Shown here one piece after another: positions 54,262 through 62,576 of a stretch of DNA of 64,000 bases. Source of the stretch: Brevibacillus antibioticus (lineage in GTDB: Bacteria; Bacillota; Bacilli; Brevibacillales; Brevibacillaceae); NCBI RefSeq assembly GCF_005217615.1, contig NZ_SZNK01000001.1, positions 122,001 to 186,000 on the forward strand. The letters run 5' to 3'. A program made the translations under genes and the position numbers. Each line of letters begins with the position of its first letter. Within the stretch, counting starts at the first letter, position 1. Below the pieces are notes generated by a model. The model made no database searches and was not told the origin of the DNA. It was given only the letters and a program-made list of their open reading frames with translations.

Positions 54262-55041
54262 GTGTTTTCCCATCTCTATCCCAATTTTCATAAAGGTCGA
54301 ATTCTCAAGCGGGAGATGCTTGAGAATCTGCGTGATTACCCGCGACATTTTGTCGATTTATACTTTCAAGATTATACAGACGGCATTATTTCCGGGATGG
54401 ATGTAACGATTGGCGAAGGGCACCTCACTGTCGGTAGAGGGATCGTCAAGCATCAAGGACGGATTTACTTGTTTGAACGCGAAGAGCGTGTCCCTTATGA
54501 GGCTACAGGTATGGAGACGGTGCTCAAGATTCGCTTTCAAGAGGAGACTTCGCTGACAGACTATTACGTTTACGAGACGTCGTATGTTCTCGATCAGGAG
54601 ATAGAGTCACGTCAGGATGAAAGGGAGTTGGGGCGCTTCAAGCTCAAGCAAGGAGCTAGGCTACGGGGGGATTATCAGGACTTAGCCGATATGGCGACTG
54701 AATTCAACACGTGGAATATCGTGCATGTCGAACATGCCGGGAGAAACGAGCCAACGCTTGCTCCCAACATCCTGCGGTATTTTGCGAATGAAATACTCAA
54801 AACTATCACCAATCACCCGTATGATCTCGCCTTTGCCATGCAGTGCTTGAATGCGGACAGAGTAGAGCGGACACTTATTCTTCATTATATAGGCAACAGA
54901 CTGGGGACGGGTTACCGCGAGTACACGAACCTACAGATTCTCAAATACCTCGCACGTATATTGGATGACGCCAAGAGTGGCGGAAAATCTTCAAAAACGG
55001 AGTGGAAAACAGGGGGGCGTCAGCGGGTTATTGTTGATTAA
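54262..55041 (+). CDS. Baseplate/TssK-N-terminus-like protein
   Basis: 259 residues. The start, YPNFHKGRILKREMLENL, then DGIISGMDVTIGEGHLTVGR and GIVKHQGRIYL, resembles the N-terminal shell domain of phage receptor-binding and TssK-type baseplate proteins, which connect a baseplate to another component. A helical C-terminal region follows. The GTG start has GGGGGAACAG upstream. The similarity is from fold expectation, so it is a hypothesis. Confidence 0.5.
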   Translation: MFSHLYPNFHKGRILKREMLENLRDYPRHFVDLYFQDYTDGIISGMDVTIGEGHLTVGRGIVKHQGRIYLFEREERVPYEATGMETVLKIRFQEETSLTDYYVYETSYVLDQEIESRQDERELGRFKLKQGARLRGDYQDLADMATEFNTWNIVHVEHAGRNEPTLAPNILRYFANEILKTITNHPYDLAFAMQCLNADRVERTLILHYIGNRLGTGYREYTNLQILKYLARILDDAKSGGKSSKTEWKTGGRQRVIVD

Positions 55042-55055
55042 CGAGAGGATGGTGA

Positions 55056-55724
55056 ATGGAAATGGCGCGTATGGATGAAAGCATTATCGGTATGTTAAAT
55101 GAGCTTTCCGGTGAGGATGCACAGCCAGCAGCAATACGTTTTGGTCCCAAGGGCAGAAACCGACTGGATGTGGTGAACAAATCATTTATTACAGTCGGTG
55201 AAGAGAGAATTCCCATGGAGGACAAGCGCGTCCTCGACGATCTCGTACAGATTCGGCTCCCGAAGACATTTTCCATCATGAGTCCAGAAGTAGCAGCTCT
55301 GAAGTATCCATCGGAACGTAGGCCGTCCCTGATTTTTACGAACGAAACAGCTTCAATTAACCTGGCTTTTACCTATACCGAGAGCAAGCTGGCGGATTCT
55401 CCTGCGCAGCTAAAAGCCTTCATGGATGTCATGAAGCAGGTTTTGCGGAGAACACAGCCGCTCGCTCGTTGGCAGGAGGAAGGAATACGTGAGATTACCG
55501 GGACCAGCGTCGGATTTTTCGAGTTTGTTGCACCAGCATTGGATACAGACATTTACAACCTGATCAGCTTTGTCTCCCTACAGGGACGCGCTCTTCTCTG
55601 CACGTTCAATTGCACGGAGCAGGAGCTGTCAGATTGGAAGCCAGTAGGCTGGGGAATCATGGATTCCTTGTCGCTCGTATCCGCCAATTCAGATGAAAAT
55701 GGGAAGGGAGAAGGGGAAAAGTGA
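55056..55724 (+). CDS. DcrB/DUF1795-like protein, Eag-type chaperone candidate
   Basis: 222 residues. The C-terminal half has the PsbP/DcrB pattern: TASINLAFTYTESKL, TSVGFFEFVAPALDTDIYNL and the final WKPVGWGIMDSL. In type VI systems, DUF1795 proteins are Eag chaperones that load effector transmembrane segments onto VgrG. The locus also has a VgrG effector with a hydrophobic pretoxin segment, so such a role fits. GTGA overlap with the next spike gene indicates coupling. Confidence 0.65.
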   Translation: MEMARMDESIIGMLNELSGEDAQPAAIRFGPKGRNRLDVVNKSFITVGEERIPMEDKRVLDDLVQIRLPKTFSIMSPEVAALKYPSERRPSLIFTNETASINLAFTYTESKLADSPAQLKAFMDVMKQVLRRTQPLARWQEEGIREITGTSVGFFEFVAPALDTDIYNLISFVSLQGRALLCTFNCTEQELSDWKPVGWGIMDSLSLVSANSDENGKGEGEK

Positions 55725-57145
55725 GTCTTCCTGTCATTGCCTACAACAATTTGCAAATCTCTCCTTATCAATTGACGCATCTGGTAGAACTGACGATTAC
55801 GAAAAAGATCAATGAGCATGCCCGCCTGATATTTACGGGGATCGTACCAGAAGAATTGAAGGACAGCTATGTAGAAATGACAGAAGCACAGACCCCGATC
55901 GAAATCAGCCAGGTGGATAACGACGGCAACGCCACGCCGCTTTTTGCGGGGATCGTTCTGGAGATAGGCATCAAAGCCGTACGAGACGTGTATTATTTGT
56001 ACGTCGAAGCTGTCTCGCCTACGTACAATCTCGACGTGAAGCGCAAGAGCCGTTCGTTTCAAAACAAAGCCATGACCTACGGTGCCCTTTTGAAAACAAT
56101 CGCAGGAGAATACCCAGGCATGGACATTATGGACATGGCCTCCAATGGTGGGAAGCTGGGCTCCTTTACCATGCAGTATCAGGAGACGGATTGGCAATTT
56201 CTGAAGCGACTTGCTTCGCGTTTTCAGACCGGACTGATGCCAGCATCCGTTTTTGAAAAGCCGAAGTTCAGCTTCGGTGTGCCAGAGGGTGCATCGAAAG
56301 GCAAGCTGGACGATTTTCACTATCGGGTGCGCAAAAATTTGAATGAATTCCGCCATTCCTCGGAAAACGGGGTCAAGGGCGTGGATGAAAATGACTACAT
56401 CTTTTACGAGGTAGAGACGGATCGCGTGCTCGATTTGGGCAACGGTGTGGATTTTAAAGGGAAGAGCCTATATGTGTATGAGGCCCATACCGAGATGAAG
56501 AAAGGCTTGCTCAAGCACAAGTATTTGCTCGCGTCCAAAAAAGGAATGAGCCAAAAGCCGCTCCACAATTCGCTCATCGTAGGGGCATCGGTGCAGGGGA
56601 AAGTCATTGAGGTCTCCAAAGACAACGTCAAAATCCACCTCGATATCGATGAGAGCCAGAGCAAGAGCGAAGCGCACTGGTTCCCGTATTCCTCGGTTTA
56701 TACAGCCGAAGGAAACAGCGGTTGGTATTGCATGCCGGAGCTCGATGACTACGTTCGCGTCTATTTTCCGAGCAACAAGGAAAGTGACGGGATTGCGATC
56801 AGCTCTGTCCGGAAAAATTCAGACGAGGGCGAAACGAACAAGCTCGGGAATCCCGATATCAAATATTTCCGCACGGCCAACGGAAAAGAACTGATGTTCA
56901 GCCCGTCGGAGGTATTACTTAGCGCAAAGGACGGGGAAATCCTCATTCGCATGACCGATGCGGACGGCATCCAGATTTTCAGCAAGAAAAATATCAAGGT
57001 TGTCTCCGAAAAGGACATCCTGATGGACTCTGCCACGAAGGTGATTATCTCGGCGAAAGAGGAGATCAGTCTCACCTGCAAAGAGAGCAACATCAAGATG
57101 GACGGAAATACAAGCATCGTCGGGCAGGAGCTCAAAACCAATTGA
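55721..57145 (+). CDS. VgrG/phage late control D-like spike protein (1)
   Basis: 474 residues. The first about 330 residues resemble the gp27/late-control-D part of VgrG (INEHARLIFTGIVPEEL, YQETDWQFLKRLASRFQ, VYTAEGNSGWYCMPELDDYV). A short beta-rich gp5-like tail follows (DGEILIRMTDADGIQIF). It is the non-effector spike: no C-terminal extension. It is paralogous to the VgrG at 59334. Probably sits on the tube tip with the DUF4280 protein. Confidence 0.85.
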   Translation: MSLPVIAYNNLQISPYQLTHLVELTITKKINEHARLIFTGIVPEELKDSYVEMTEAQTPIEISQVDNDGNATPLFAGIVLEIGIKAVRDVYYLYVEAVSPTYNLDVKRKSRSFQNKAMTYGALLKTIAGEYPGMDIMDMASNGGKLGSFTMQYQETDWQFLKRLASRFQTGLMPASVFEKPKFSFGVPEGASKGKLDDFHYRVRKNLNEFRHSSENGVKGVDENDYIFYEVETDRVLDLGNGVDFKGKSLYVYEAHTEMKKGLLKHKYLLASKKGMSQKPLHNSLIVGASVQGKVIEVSKDNVKIHLDIDESQSKSEAHWFPYSSVYTAEGNSGWYCMPELDDYVRVYFPSNKESDGIAISSVRKNSDEGETNKLGNPDIKYFRTANGKELMFSPSEVLLSAKDGEILIRMTDADGIQIFSKKNIKVVSEKDILMDSATKVIISAKEEISLTCKESNIKMDGNTSIVGQELKTN

Positions 57146-57176
57146 CACACATGGTTGCCACGCGGGTAACCGTGTG
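57146..57176 (+). other. Imperfect stem-loop after spike gene 1
   Basis: CACAC and GGTTGCC pair with GG, GTAACC and GTGTG around a short ACGC loop, directly after the stop codon. The U-tract after it is short (TTTGG), so full termination is doubtful. Confidence 0.35.
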
Positions 57177-57217
57177 TTTGGTGTATGCAAAAACGGTGAG
57201 AAGAAGGGGGGATTGGC

Positions 57218-58363
57218 ATGGAGAGAGAGGAAGCCTTGCAGCATTTCAAGGAGGACGAGGTGCCAAAGAGAACCATCGCCAGCCTGCATGCCTTGGATGC
57301 TTACTATCAGGCGAATAAAGAGAGGCTCGCAAAAGAATTTCTTCGTTCATTTGAAGAGGTTTGCCGACGAGTCGTTGACATGCAGGAGCGAGGGGAAAAA
57401 GGCAAGCTGGCGCACTTGACCTATTCCATGCTGCGGACGGAGCTTCTTCTTGGAAGCAGTCATTATTTGCTGGAAGCTACGGACAGCAGTTGGTTTTTCG
57501 ATCCGGTGGAGTGTCAAACCAGCTATGATGCGAGCTGGGCATTCCGCTTTTTGGATCGGCTCGCAGACGAATGGAGTGAGGCTGCCAGAGCGTATGCCGG
57601 ACACGTAAGACTTCCCGATATCGAACGGATCAAGCTCGTGGAGGCAGAGAAGTTTCATCAATATGTCGTTCACCTGATCCGTTATGCCATGGTGCAGGCT
57701 GCTCAGCTGGAAGTCTTTCAACAGGTGGACAAGGAGCCGGCGCTGGAGGTGCGTGTCGGTGAATATTTGGATCATAGCGAGATCGTGTACTGTCTGGACA
57801 CTCGCCATAAAGATTCCGAGATGATCCGTGCTTGGCTGGAAGAAAAGCAAGAGCTGGAATACGGCTACAAGGTTTTTGCTGGCCTCGATTTGGCAGAAGG
57901 GAAATTCGACGGGTTGGACCTGCGCTATTCGGACTTTTCGGACAGTCGATTCACGAATGCAACTCTTCGGGAAAGTGTTCTGGTGGGGACGAGATGGCAT
58001 CGTGCACAGCTTCGAGCGGTTGATTTCGGTGACAGTCTCATACATGGATCGGATTTTACAGGAGCGAATCTACGAGGAGCGAGCTTTCGCGAAGCATCCG
58101 GTCCAAAAGGTCTGCTCGAACCAGATGGGTGGGAGATGCCCGGTTTTGATGGCCTCTCTTTCGTCGGGGCGGACTTGACCTTGACTGATTTTACCGGAGC
58201 CGACCTGCGGGGCGCGGATTTTACGGATGCGATTTTGACGGGAGCGAATTTTAGCAGAGCGCTTCTGGAGAGAGCCATATTCCCGGAGGATATCAGAGAG
58301 ACGGTTCTTTTGGATGAGCTTCAGGAGCGACATGTCATTTGGCGAGAGGGGAGTAAGGCATGA
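57218..58363 (+). CDS. Pentapeptide-repeat protein of the spike cluster
   Basis: 381 residues. The first about 220 residues are helical and unnamed. Residues about 225-365 are pentapeptide repeats (DLAEGKFDGLDLRYSDFSDS, FTGADLRGADFTDAILTGAN). Proteins with such repeats accompany VgrG and PAAR genes in some type VI clusters as adaptors or chaperones. It is soluble. GGGGGG precedes ATG, and the stop overlaps the next ATG by four bases. Confidence 0.75.
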   Translation: MEREEALQHFKEDEVPKRTIASLHALDAYYQANKERLAKEFLRSFEEVCRRVVDMQERGEKGKLAHLTYSMLRTELLLGSSHYLLEATDSSWFFDPVECQTSYDASWAFRFLDRLADEWSEAARAYAGHVRLPDIERIKLVEAEKFHQYVVHLIRYAMVQAAQLEVFQQVDKEPALEVRVGEYLDHSEIVYCLDTRHKDSEMIRAWLEEKQELEYGYKVFAGLDLAEGKFDGLDLRYSDFSDSRFTNATLRESVLVGTRWHRAQLRAVDFGDSLIHGSDFTGANLRGASFREASGPKGLLEPDGWEMPGFDGLSFVGADLTLTDFTGADLRGADFTDAILTGANFSRALLERAIFPEDIRETVLLDELQERHVIWREGSKA

Positions 58364-58911
58364 ATTATTTCATCTTGTCACAGGACGAGCGTATCGCGAG
58401 TGCGGTAGAGCCAACCAACGTTTTTGACGTCATCCGGCAGGAGTGGCTCACCACAGAATATCAGGAGGAGCTAGACGAGGCCGTCATCCAGTTTGACATC
58501 AAGCAAAAGAAAGAAAATGACTATCTGGATTTTCTCGACAGACCGATCCCGCTCTATTCCAACCGCTTAAAGACAATCATCCACAAGTTCGCGCCGAAGC
58601 TGTTCGTCAAATCTGTCGTACTGGTAGACAGGGAGCGGATCAAGCAGGACTTGTACTGGCTGATGATCCTGCCGCGTGTGAACTGCCTGTCCGAGCAAAG
58701 CGAGTTTCACAGGGACGGCTCACTCAAAAGGCTGGTTCTCGATCCTGAAAAGGTTGGGCGCCATACGATTTTTCAAATCGAAGGGATTCGTGAACCGTAT
58801 ATCATCATCGATTTGCGACTGGCGGAAGCTTTGCTGCGCAGGGACTTTTTCGGTATCCGCTTGAAAAAAGCAGAGCAAGCAGGGGGGAGAATGAGTCATG
58901 CCCATGATTGA
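58360..58911 (+). CDS. Imm11/DUF1629-like protein
   Basis: 183 residues, no membrane segment. NRLKTIIHKFAPKLFVKSVV in the middle and the ending IIDLRLAEALLRRDFFGIRL fit the Imm11/DUF1629 class, which is common beside secreted effectors. Whether it is an immunity protein or an adaptor is unknown. It overlaps the preceding gene (ATGA) and the DUF4280 gene by 14 bases, so it is translated with the spike tip. Confidence 0.55.
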   Translation: MNYFILSQDERIASAVEPTNVFDVIRQEWLTTEYQEELDEAVIQFDIKQKKENDYLDFLDRPIPLYSNRLKTIIHKFAPKLFVKSVVLVDRERIKQDLYWLMILPRVNCLSEQSEFHRDGSLKRLVLDPEKVGRHTIFQIEGIREPYIIIDLRLAEALLRRDFFGIRLKKAEQAGGRMSHAHD

Positions 58912-59323
58912 AGATGTCGATGTTGTACCGTCGTCCGCTCCGAAGAAAAGCTACGTCGTGGCAGGCGCGATTCTCTCGTGCGACTACGGGAGCCAGAAGA
59001 ACAAGCTGAAAACGCCGTTTAGTCATGGCGTGTACATTCGCAATCATGCACAGATGAACGTGAATGACTATATGCCCCAAGTGAACATCATGCCGTTCGG
59101 CAAATGCAAATACGAGAAAAATCCAACAGTTGCAGCTGCAACTGCTGCTAACAACGGTGTACTCAAGCCGATGCCATGCATTCCCATGGTTACGATGCCC
59201 TGGATAGAAGGCAAGGCAGATGTACTCGTGGAAAACCATCCCGCCCTGTTAAACACCAGCACGAACATGTGCATATATGGAGGCTGCATTCGCATCGAAG
59301 ACGACGGACAGGAGCAATCGTGA
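58898..59323 (+). CDS. DUF4280 PAAR-like spike-tip protein
   Basis: 141 residues. The cysteine-rich core VVAGAILSCDYG, NDYMPQVNIMPFGKCKYE, MPCIPMVTMPW and MCIYGGCIRI matches the DUF4280 PAAR-like family, small beta-spikes that sharpen VgrG tips. The four to five conserved Cys may bind metal. GGGGGAGAATGAG precedes ATG. It lies directly before the effector VgrG. Confidence 0.88.
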   Translation: MPMIEDVDVVPSSAPKKSYVVAGAILSCDYGSQKNKLKTPFSHGVYIRNHAQMNVNDYMPQVNIMPFGKCKYEKNPTVAAATAANNGVLKPMPCIPMVTMPWIEGKADVLVENHPALLNTSTNMCIYGGCIRIEDDGQEQS

Positions 59324-59333
59324 GGGGGATTGT

Positions 59334-61988
59334 ATGAATACGACAGAGAAGCTGGCTGGATACGAGAATATCCAGTTGGTCTCACCCTTTGAAATCCAAA
59401 GCCTGCAAGATGTCAGAATCGTGAAGAAAGTCAATGAGCATGCCAGATTGTTCGTCACCGGAATCATCCCGGAGGAAAAAAGTGACCGTTACATTGAGAT
59501 GGCGACGAGCGAGGATACAGTCGCGCTGAATTTGGTGGAAAACGGTTCGCTTACGAAGACACTGTTCAAAGGCCTCGTGGATTCCGTCAGTGTCAATTTT
59601 GTTCACGGCGTGTACCATTTGGAGCTCGAAGCGGTCTCGCATACACAGCGAATGGATGGACAGCGCAAGATGCGCTCTTTTCAGCATAAACAAATGACCT
59701 ATGCCAGTCTGCTGGATGAAATCACGAAGGACTATCCCGGCTCGGATTATTTGGATCATGCTTCGAACGGAGCGCCGCTTGGGACCATTGCCATCCAGTA
59801 TCAGGAGACAGATTGGGAGTTTTTAAAGCGACTGGCCTCCCGCTTCGGCTCTATTCTCGTCGCCGAGGCAGTCGCGGATACGCCAAAGTTCTGGTTCGGC
59901 TTGCCCGAGGGACGCACGGCCCAACTGACAGACGCCAGCTACACCATTAGCAAAAGGCTTTCTCCCTATATGGAAACGACAGAAAACGGCTATGCGGCAG
60001 GTATGTCGGAAAACGATTTTCTCACCTATGAAGTAGAAAGCGGACAGGTCCTCCAGCTCGGAGATCGCGCGAACTACCAGGGCAAAGAGCTGGTAGTCGC
60101 CGGGTCTACCACGAGAATCGATCATGCCCTTCTCATTCACACCTATCAGCTCATGCCCGAAGCAGGCATCCGTCAAAACCCTATCCGCAACGATGACATA
60201 TGCGGCGCTGCCCTGGAAGGCAAGATCATCGACATCCAGAAGGACACCGTCAAAATCCACCTCGACATCGATCCGAAGCAGCCCAAGGCAGAGGCGAGCT
60301 GGTTCCCGTATGCTACGGTCTATTCAGCAGAGGGCAATAGCGGTTTTCACTGCATGCCGCAAATGGGCGACTCCGTCAAGCTGTACCTCTCCACACCAGA
60401 TGAAGAAGGCGCCATGGCAGTCAGCTCCGTGCGAAAAGGCGGGGGCAGCACGGCGAAAACGGGCAATCCCGGCATCAAGTACTGGGGAACCAACTTTGGC
60501 AAAGAGTTGATGATGGGCGGTAAGGAGCTCGTTCTTACAGCTAAGGAGAGCAAGGAAGGCAATATTTTTATCAAGCTACATGAAGAGGACGGCATCGAGA
60601 TTCACAGCATGCATCCCATTGTTTTTTCCTCGGAAAAGGATATGGAGATTACGTCAGACACCAAGGTTGAGATCAGGGCCAAAGAAGCGATCTACCTCAT
60701 GTGCAGCACCAGCAGCATGATTTTGGACGGGGAAGTGGATCTTCAAGCGCCGAAGATTGAGATGGTCGGGCTGACGAAGGCGCCTGTGGTTGTGGAGGAT
60801 TTGCCGCAGGAGGAGGAAGAGGAGGAAGAGGAGCAGCAGGAAGAGGAAGAGTCTGGCTGGGGTGGATTTCTGGATGGTGTACAGTTAGCGCTGGATGTTG
60901 TGGGACTCATTCCGGGTCTGGGAGAAATAGCGGACTTAGCGAATGCAGGAATCTCGCTCGCACGAGGAGACTATGCAGGAGCAGCGCTATCTCTAGCGGC
61001 GTGTATCCCTTTTGCAGGCTGGGCGGCAACCGGAGCTAAGCTGGGAGCAAAGGCGCATAAAGCACTAAAGGGAACGAAAGTGGGACAGAGAGTGCTCGAG
61101 GTAGCAGACTCAGCGGCGGATGTAGTGAAGACGGTAGCAAATGCCGTCGAAAGTACCGTAGGGAAGGTCTGGACGGCTGCCCGCAAAACACTAGACGAGA
61201 TGGATGTGATGCAAGCCGTCCAGCGAATCAAGGAGCAGTTGTACGCTAGCGTCATGGCCGCAAAAGATGCTGTCATAGCCAAGGCAACACAGATGAAAGA
61301 ACAGCTCAAGCAAAAGGCTAGGAAGCTGCGCGATGATATGCAAGAAGGCTTGCAGAATTTAGCAGATAGTTTGGGCCCTCAGTTACAATCGGCGGAAGGG
61401 TTTCCAATAAAATTCTCGAATAAAAAAGATGTGGTAGAGCTTGCCCCTACGGAGAACCAACTGAAGTGGCGTGAAACATATGGGGGACCGAATGGGCAGA
61501 AGCCGAATCAAAAGCCGCCGGAGAAGCCGCCTGAGGGGACGGGAAAACCTCCAAATCGAGTTTATGATGAATTTGGGAATCCACTTCCTTTTGGTTTTTC
61601 TAACGTTAAGCAATATAATGACTTTGTAAAGTCTTTGAAAGAAGAGCTACCAGAAGGAACACAAATTTTATTCCAAGGAAGTTCCGTGACGGGAGTGAGT
61701 CACAAAAAAGGATTACCATTTGACCAAGGCAGAAAAAGTGATTTTGATATCGCTTTAGTTAATGATGATCTATTTTTGGAAGCGTTAGAGGTTGGAAGAG
61801 GTGGTGGGTTTAAAATGAAAACTGACCCAAATAGAATAGGGCCGCTCGATGAAAAGCAGCTTGATAGGCTTGGATTGTTGGAAATTATAGAAAAGAAATC
61901 GAAGGAAGCTGGTCGTCCTGTAAGTTTTATGCTCTATGAGAGTGTAGAACAAGCTCTTAAACGACCAAGTTTAATGGTGACACCATGA
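59334..61988 (+). CDS. VgrG-like spike with C-terminal nucleotidyltransferase-like toxin
   Basis: 884 residues. Residues 1-480 are a VgrG spike like spike 1, with the same YQETDW.FLKRLASRF segment. At about 488-510 is a Glu-rich acidic stretch, followed by a hydrophobic pretoxin region near 515-570 (LDVVGLIPGLGEIADLANAG) and helical segments with AAKDAVIAKATQMKEQLKQK to about 680. The C-terminal 140 residues hold FQGSSVTGVSHKKG with a GS motif near 781, then GRKSDFDIAL with DxD near 802 and GRPVSFMLYESVE. The GS...DxD pattern is that of a DNA polymerase beta-like nucleotidyltransferase fold, so the domain may add nucleotides to a target. The adjacent small gene is the likely immunity protein. 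Confidence 0.85.
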   Translation: MNTTEKLAGYENIQLVSPFEIQSLQDVRIVKKVNEHARLFVTGIIPEEKSDRYIEMATSEDTVALNLVENGSLTKTLFKGLVDSVSVNFVHGVYHLELEAVSHTQRMDGQRKMRSFQHKQMTYASLLDEITKDYPGSDYLDHASNGAPLGTIAIQYQETDWEFLKRLASRFGSILVAEAVADTPKFWFGLPEGRTAQLTDASYTISKRLSPYMETTENGYAAGMSENDFLTYEVESGQVLQLGDRANYQGKELVVAGSTTRIDHALLIHTYQLMPEAGIRQNPIRNDDICGAALEGKIIDIQKDTVKIHLDIDPKQPKAEASWFPYATVYSAEGNSGFHCMPQMGDSVKLYLSTPDEEGAMAVSSVRKGGGSTAKTGNPGIKYWGTNFGKELMMGGKELVLTAKESKEGNIFIKLHEEDGIEIHSMHPIVFSSEKDMEITSDTKVEIRAKEAIYLMCSTSSMILDGEVDLQAPKIEMVGLTKAPVVVEDLPQEEEEEEEEQQEEEESGWGGFLDGVQLALDVVGLIPGLGEIADLANAGISLARGDYAGAALSLAACIPFAGWAATGAKLGAKAHKALKGTKVGQRVLEVADSAADVVKTVANAVESTVGKVWTAARKTLDEMDVMQAVQRIKEQLYASVMAAKDAVIAKATQMKEQLKQKARKLRDDMQEGLQNLADSLGPQLQSAEGFPIKFSNKKDVVELAPTENQLKWRETYGGPNGQKPNQKPPEKPPEGTGKPPNRVYDEFGNPLPFGFSNVKQYNDFVKSLKEELPEGTQILFQGSSVTGVSHKKGLPFDQGRKSDFDIALVNDDLFLEALEVGRGGGFKMKTDPNRIGPLDEKQLDRLGLLEIIEKKSKEAGRPVSFMLYESVEQALKRPSLMVTP

Positions 61989-62389
61989 TAAATAGGTACT
62001 TAAAGTTTGGTATAAGTGTTGATGATATGGAACTTGTGAGTAAAGACTTACAAAATCTCTTAAACATATGCTTTGAAGAGCACGAAAGTAGTTACTGGGG
62101 AGAATATAATGTTGCTCATTTATCTGAAACGGAGAGTATTAGGCTAGTTTATAATTATATTGACGATGACTGGCAGGAAGAAGAATTTAAAGAATTCCCG
62201 TTATTGCTTGAACTAAATCGGATACTCGAACCTGAAAAGATGATGTACTTTCTTTGTAAAAACCTTTCGTATATCTCTCTATTATATATGGATGAAATTG
62301 ATGCAAAGGTCTCATCGAGAAGATATGTTATTGAAAACGGTCAATTTAAGCTGGTTTATGAGCATTTGAGAAAGAAAAACAATGATTAG
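61985..62389 (+). CDS. Predicted immunity protein for the VgrG toxin
   Basis: 134 residues, acidic and soluble (NICFEEHESSYWGEY, NYIDDDWQEEEFKEFP), no recognised domain. ATGA overlap with the toxin gene and no other partner make immunity the likely role. Codon choice is more AT-rich than in the spike genes upstream, like the toxin end, as expected of an exchanged toxin-immunity cassette. Confidence 0.75.
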   Translation: MINRYLKFGISVDDMELVSKDLQNLLNICFEEHESSYWGEYNVAHLSETESIRLVYNYIDDDWQEEEFKEFPLLLELNRILEPEKMMYFLCKNLSYISLLYMDEIDAKVSSRRYVIENGQFKLVYEHLRKKNND

Positions 62390-62391
62390 CT

Positions 62392-62418
62392 GGGTCTGTC
62401 AAAAGTTTTGTGTAAACT
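62392..62418. mobile_element. IS256-like terminal inverted repeat remnant
   Basis: GGGTCTGTCAAAAGTTTTGT followed by GTAAACT is the kind of sequence that ends IS256-family elements (inverted: AGTTTACACAAAACTTTTGA then CAGACCC). It starts two bases after the immunity gene, and no transposase is nearby, so it is a lone end. The following 80 bases are AT-rich and empty. Confidence 0.45.
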
Positions 62419-62500
62419 AGATTTACAACTCCAACAAGGGGATCGTACAATACAACCAACAAACCAAACACAAAACAATTCAAACACTTGATAAACTTTC

Positions 62501-62545
62501 AAAGCTCTTTCCAACTTATTTTATGAGTAGGAATGAGCTTTTTTT
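62501..62545 (+). terminator. Terminator between the immunity gene and the small phage-type genes
   Basis: AAAGCTCTTTCC (62501-62512) pairs with GGAATGAGCTTT (62530-62541) with one mismatch, then TTTTT. It probably ends the spike/effector transcript. Confidence 0.75.
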
Positions 62546-62576
62546 GTATGCTCAAAATCAAAGGAGGAAAAGGAAA

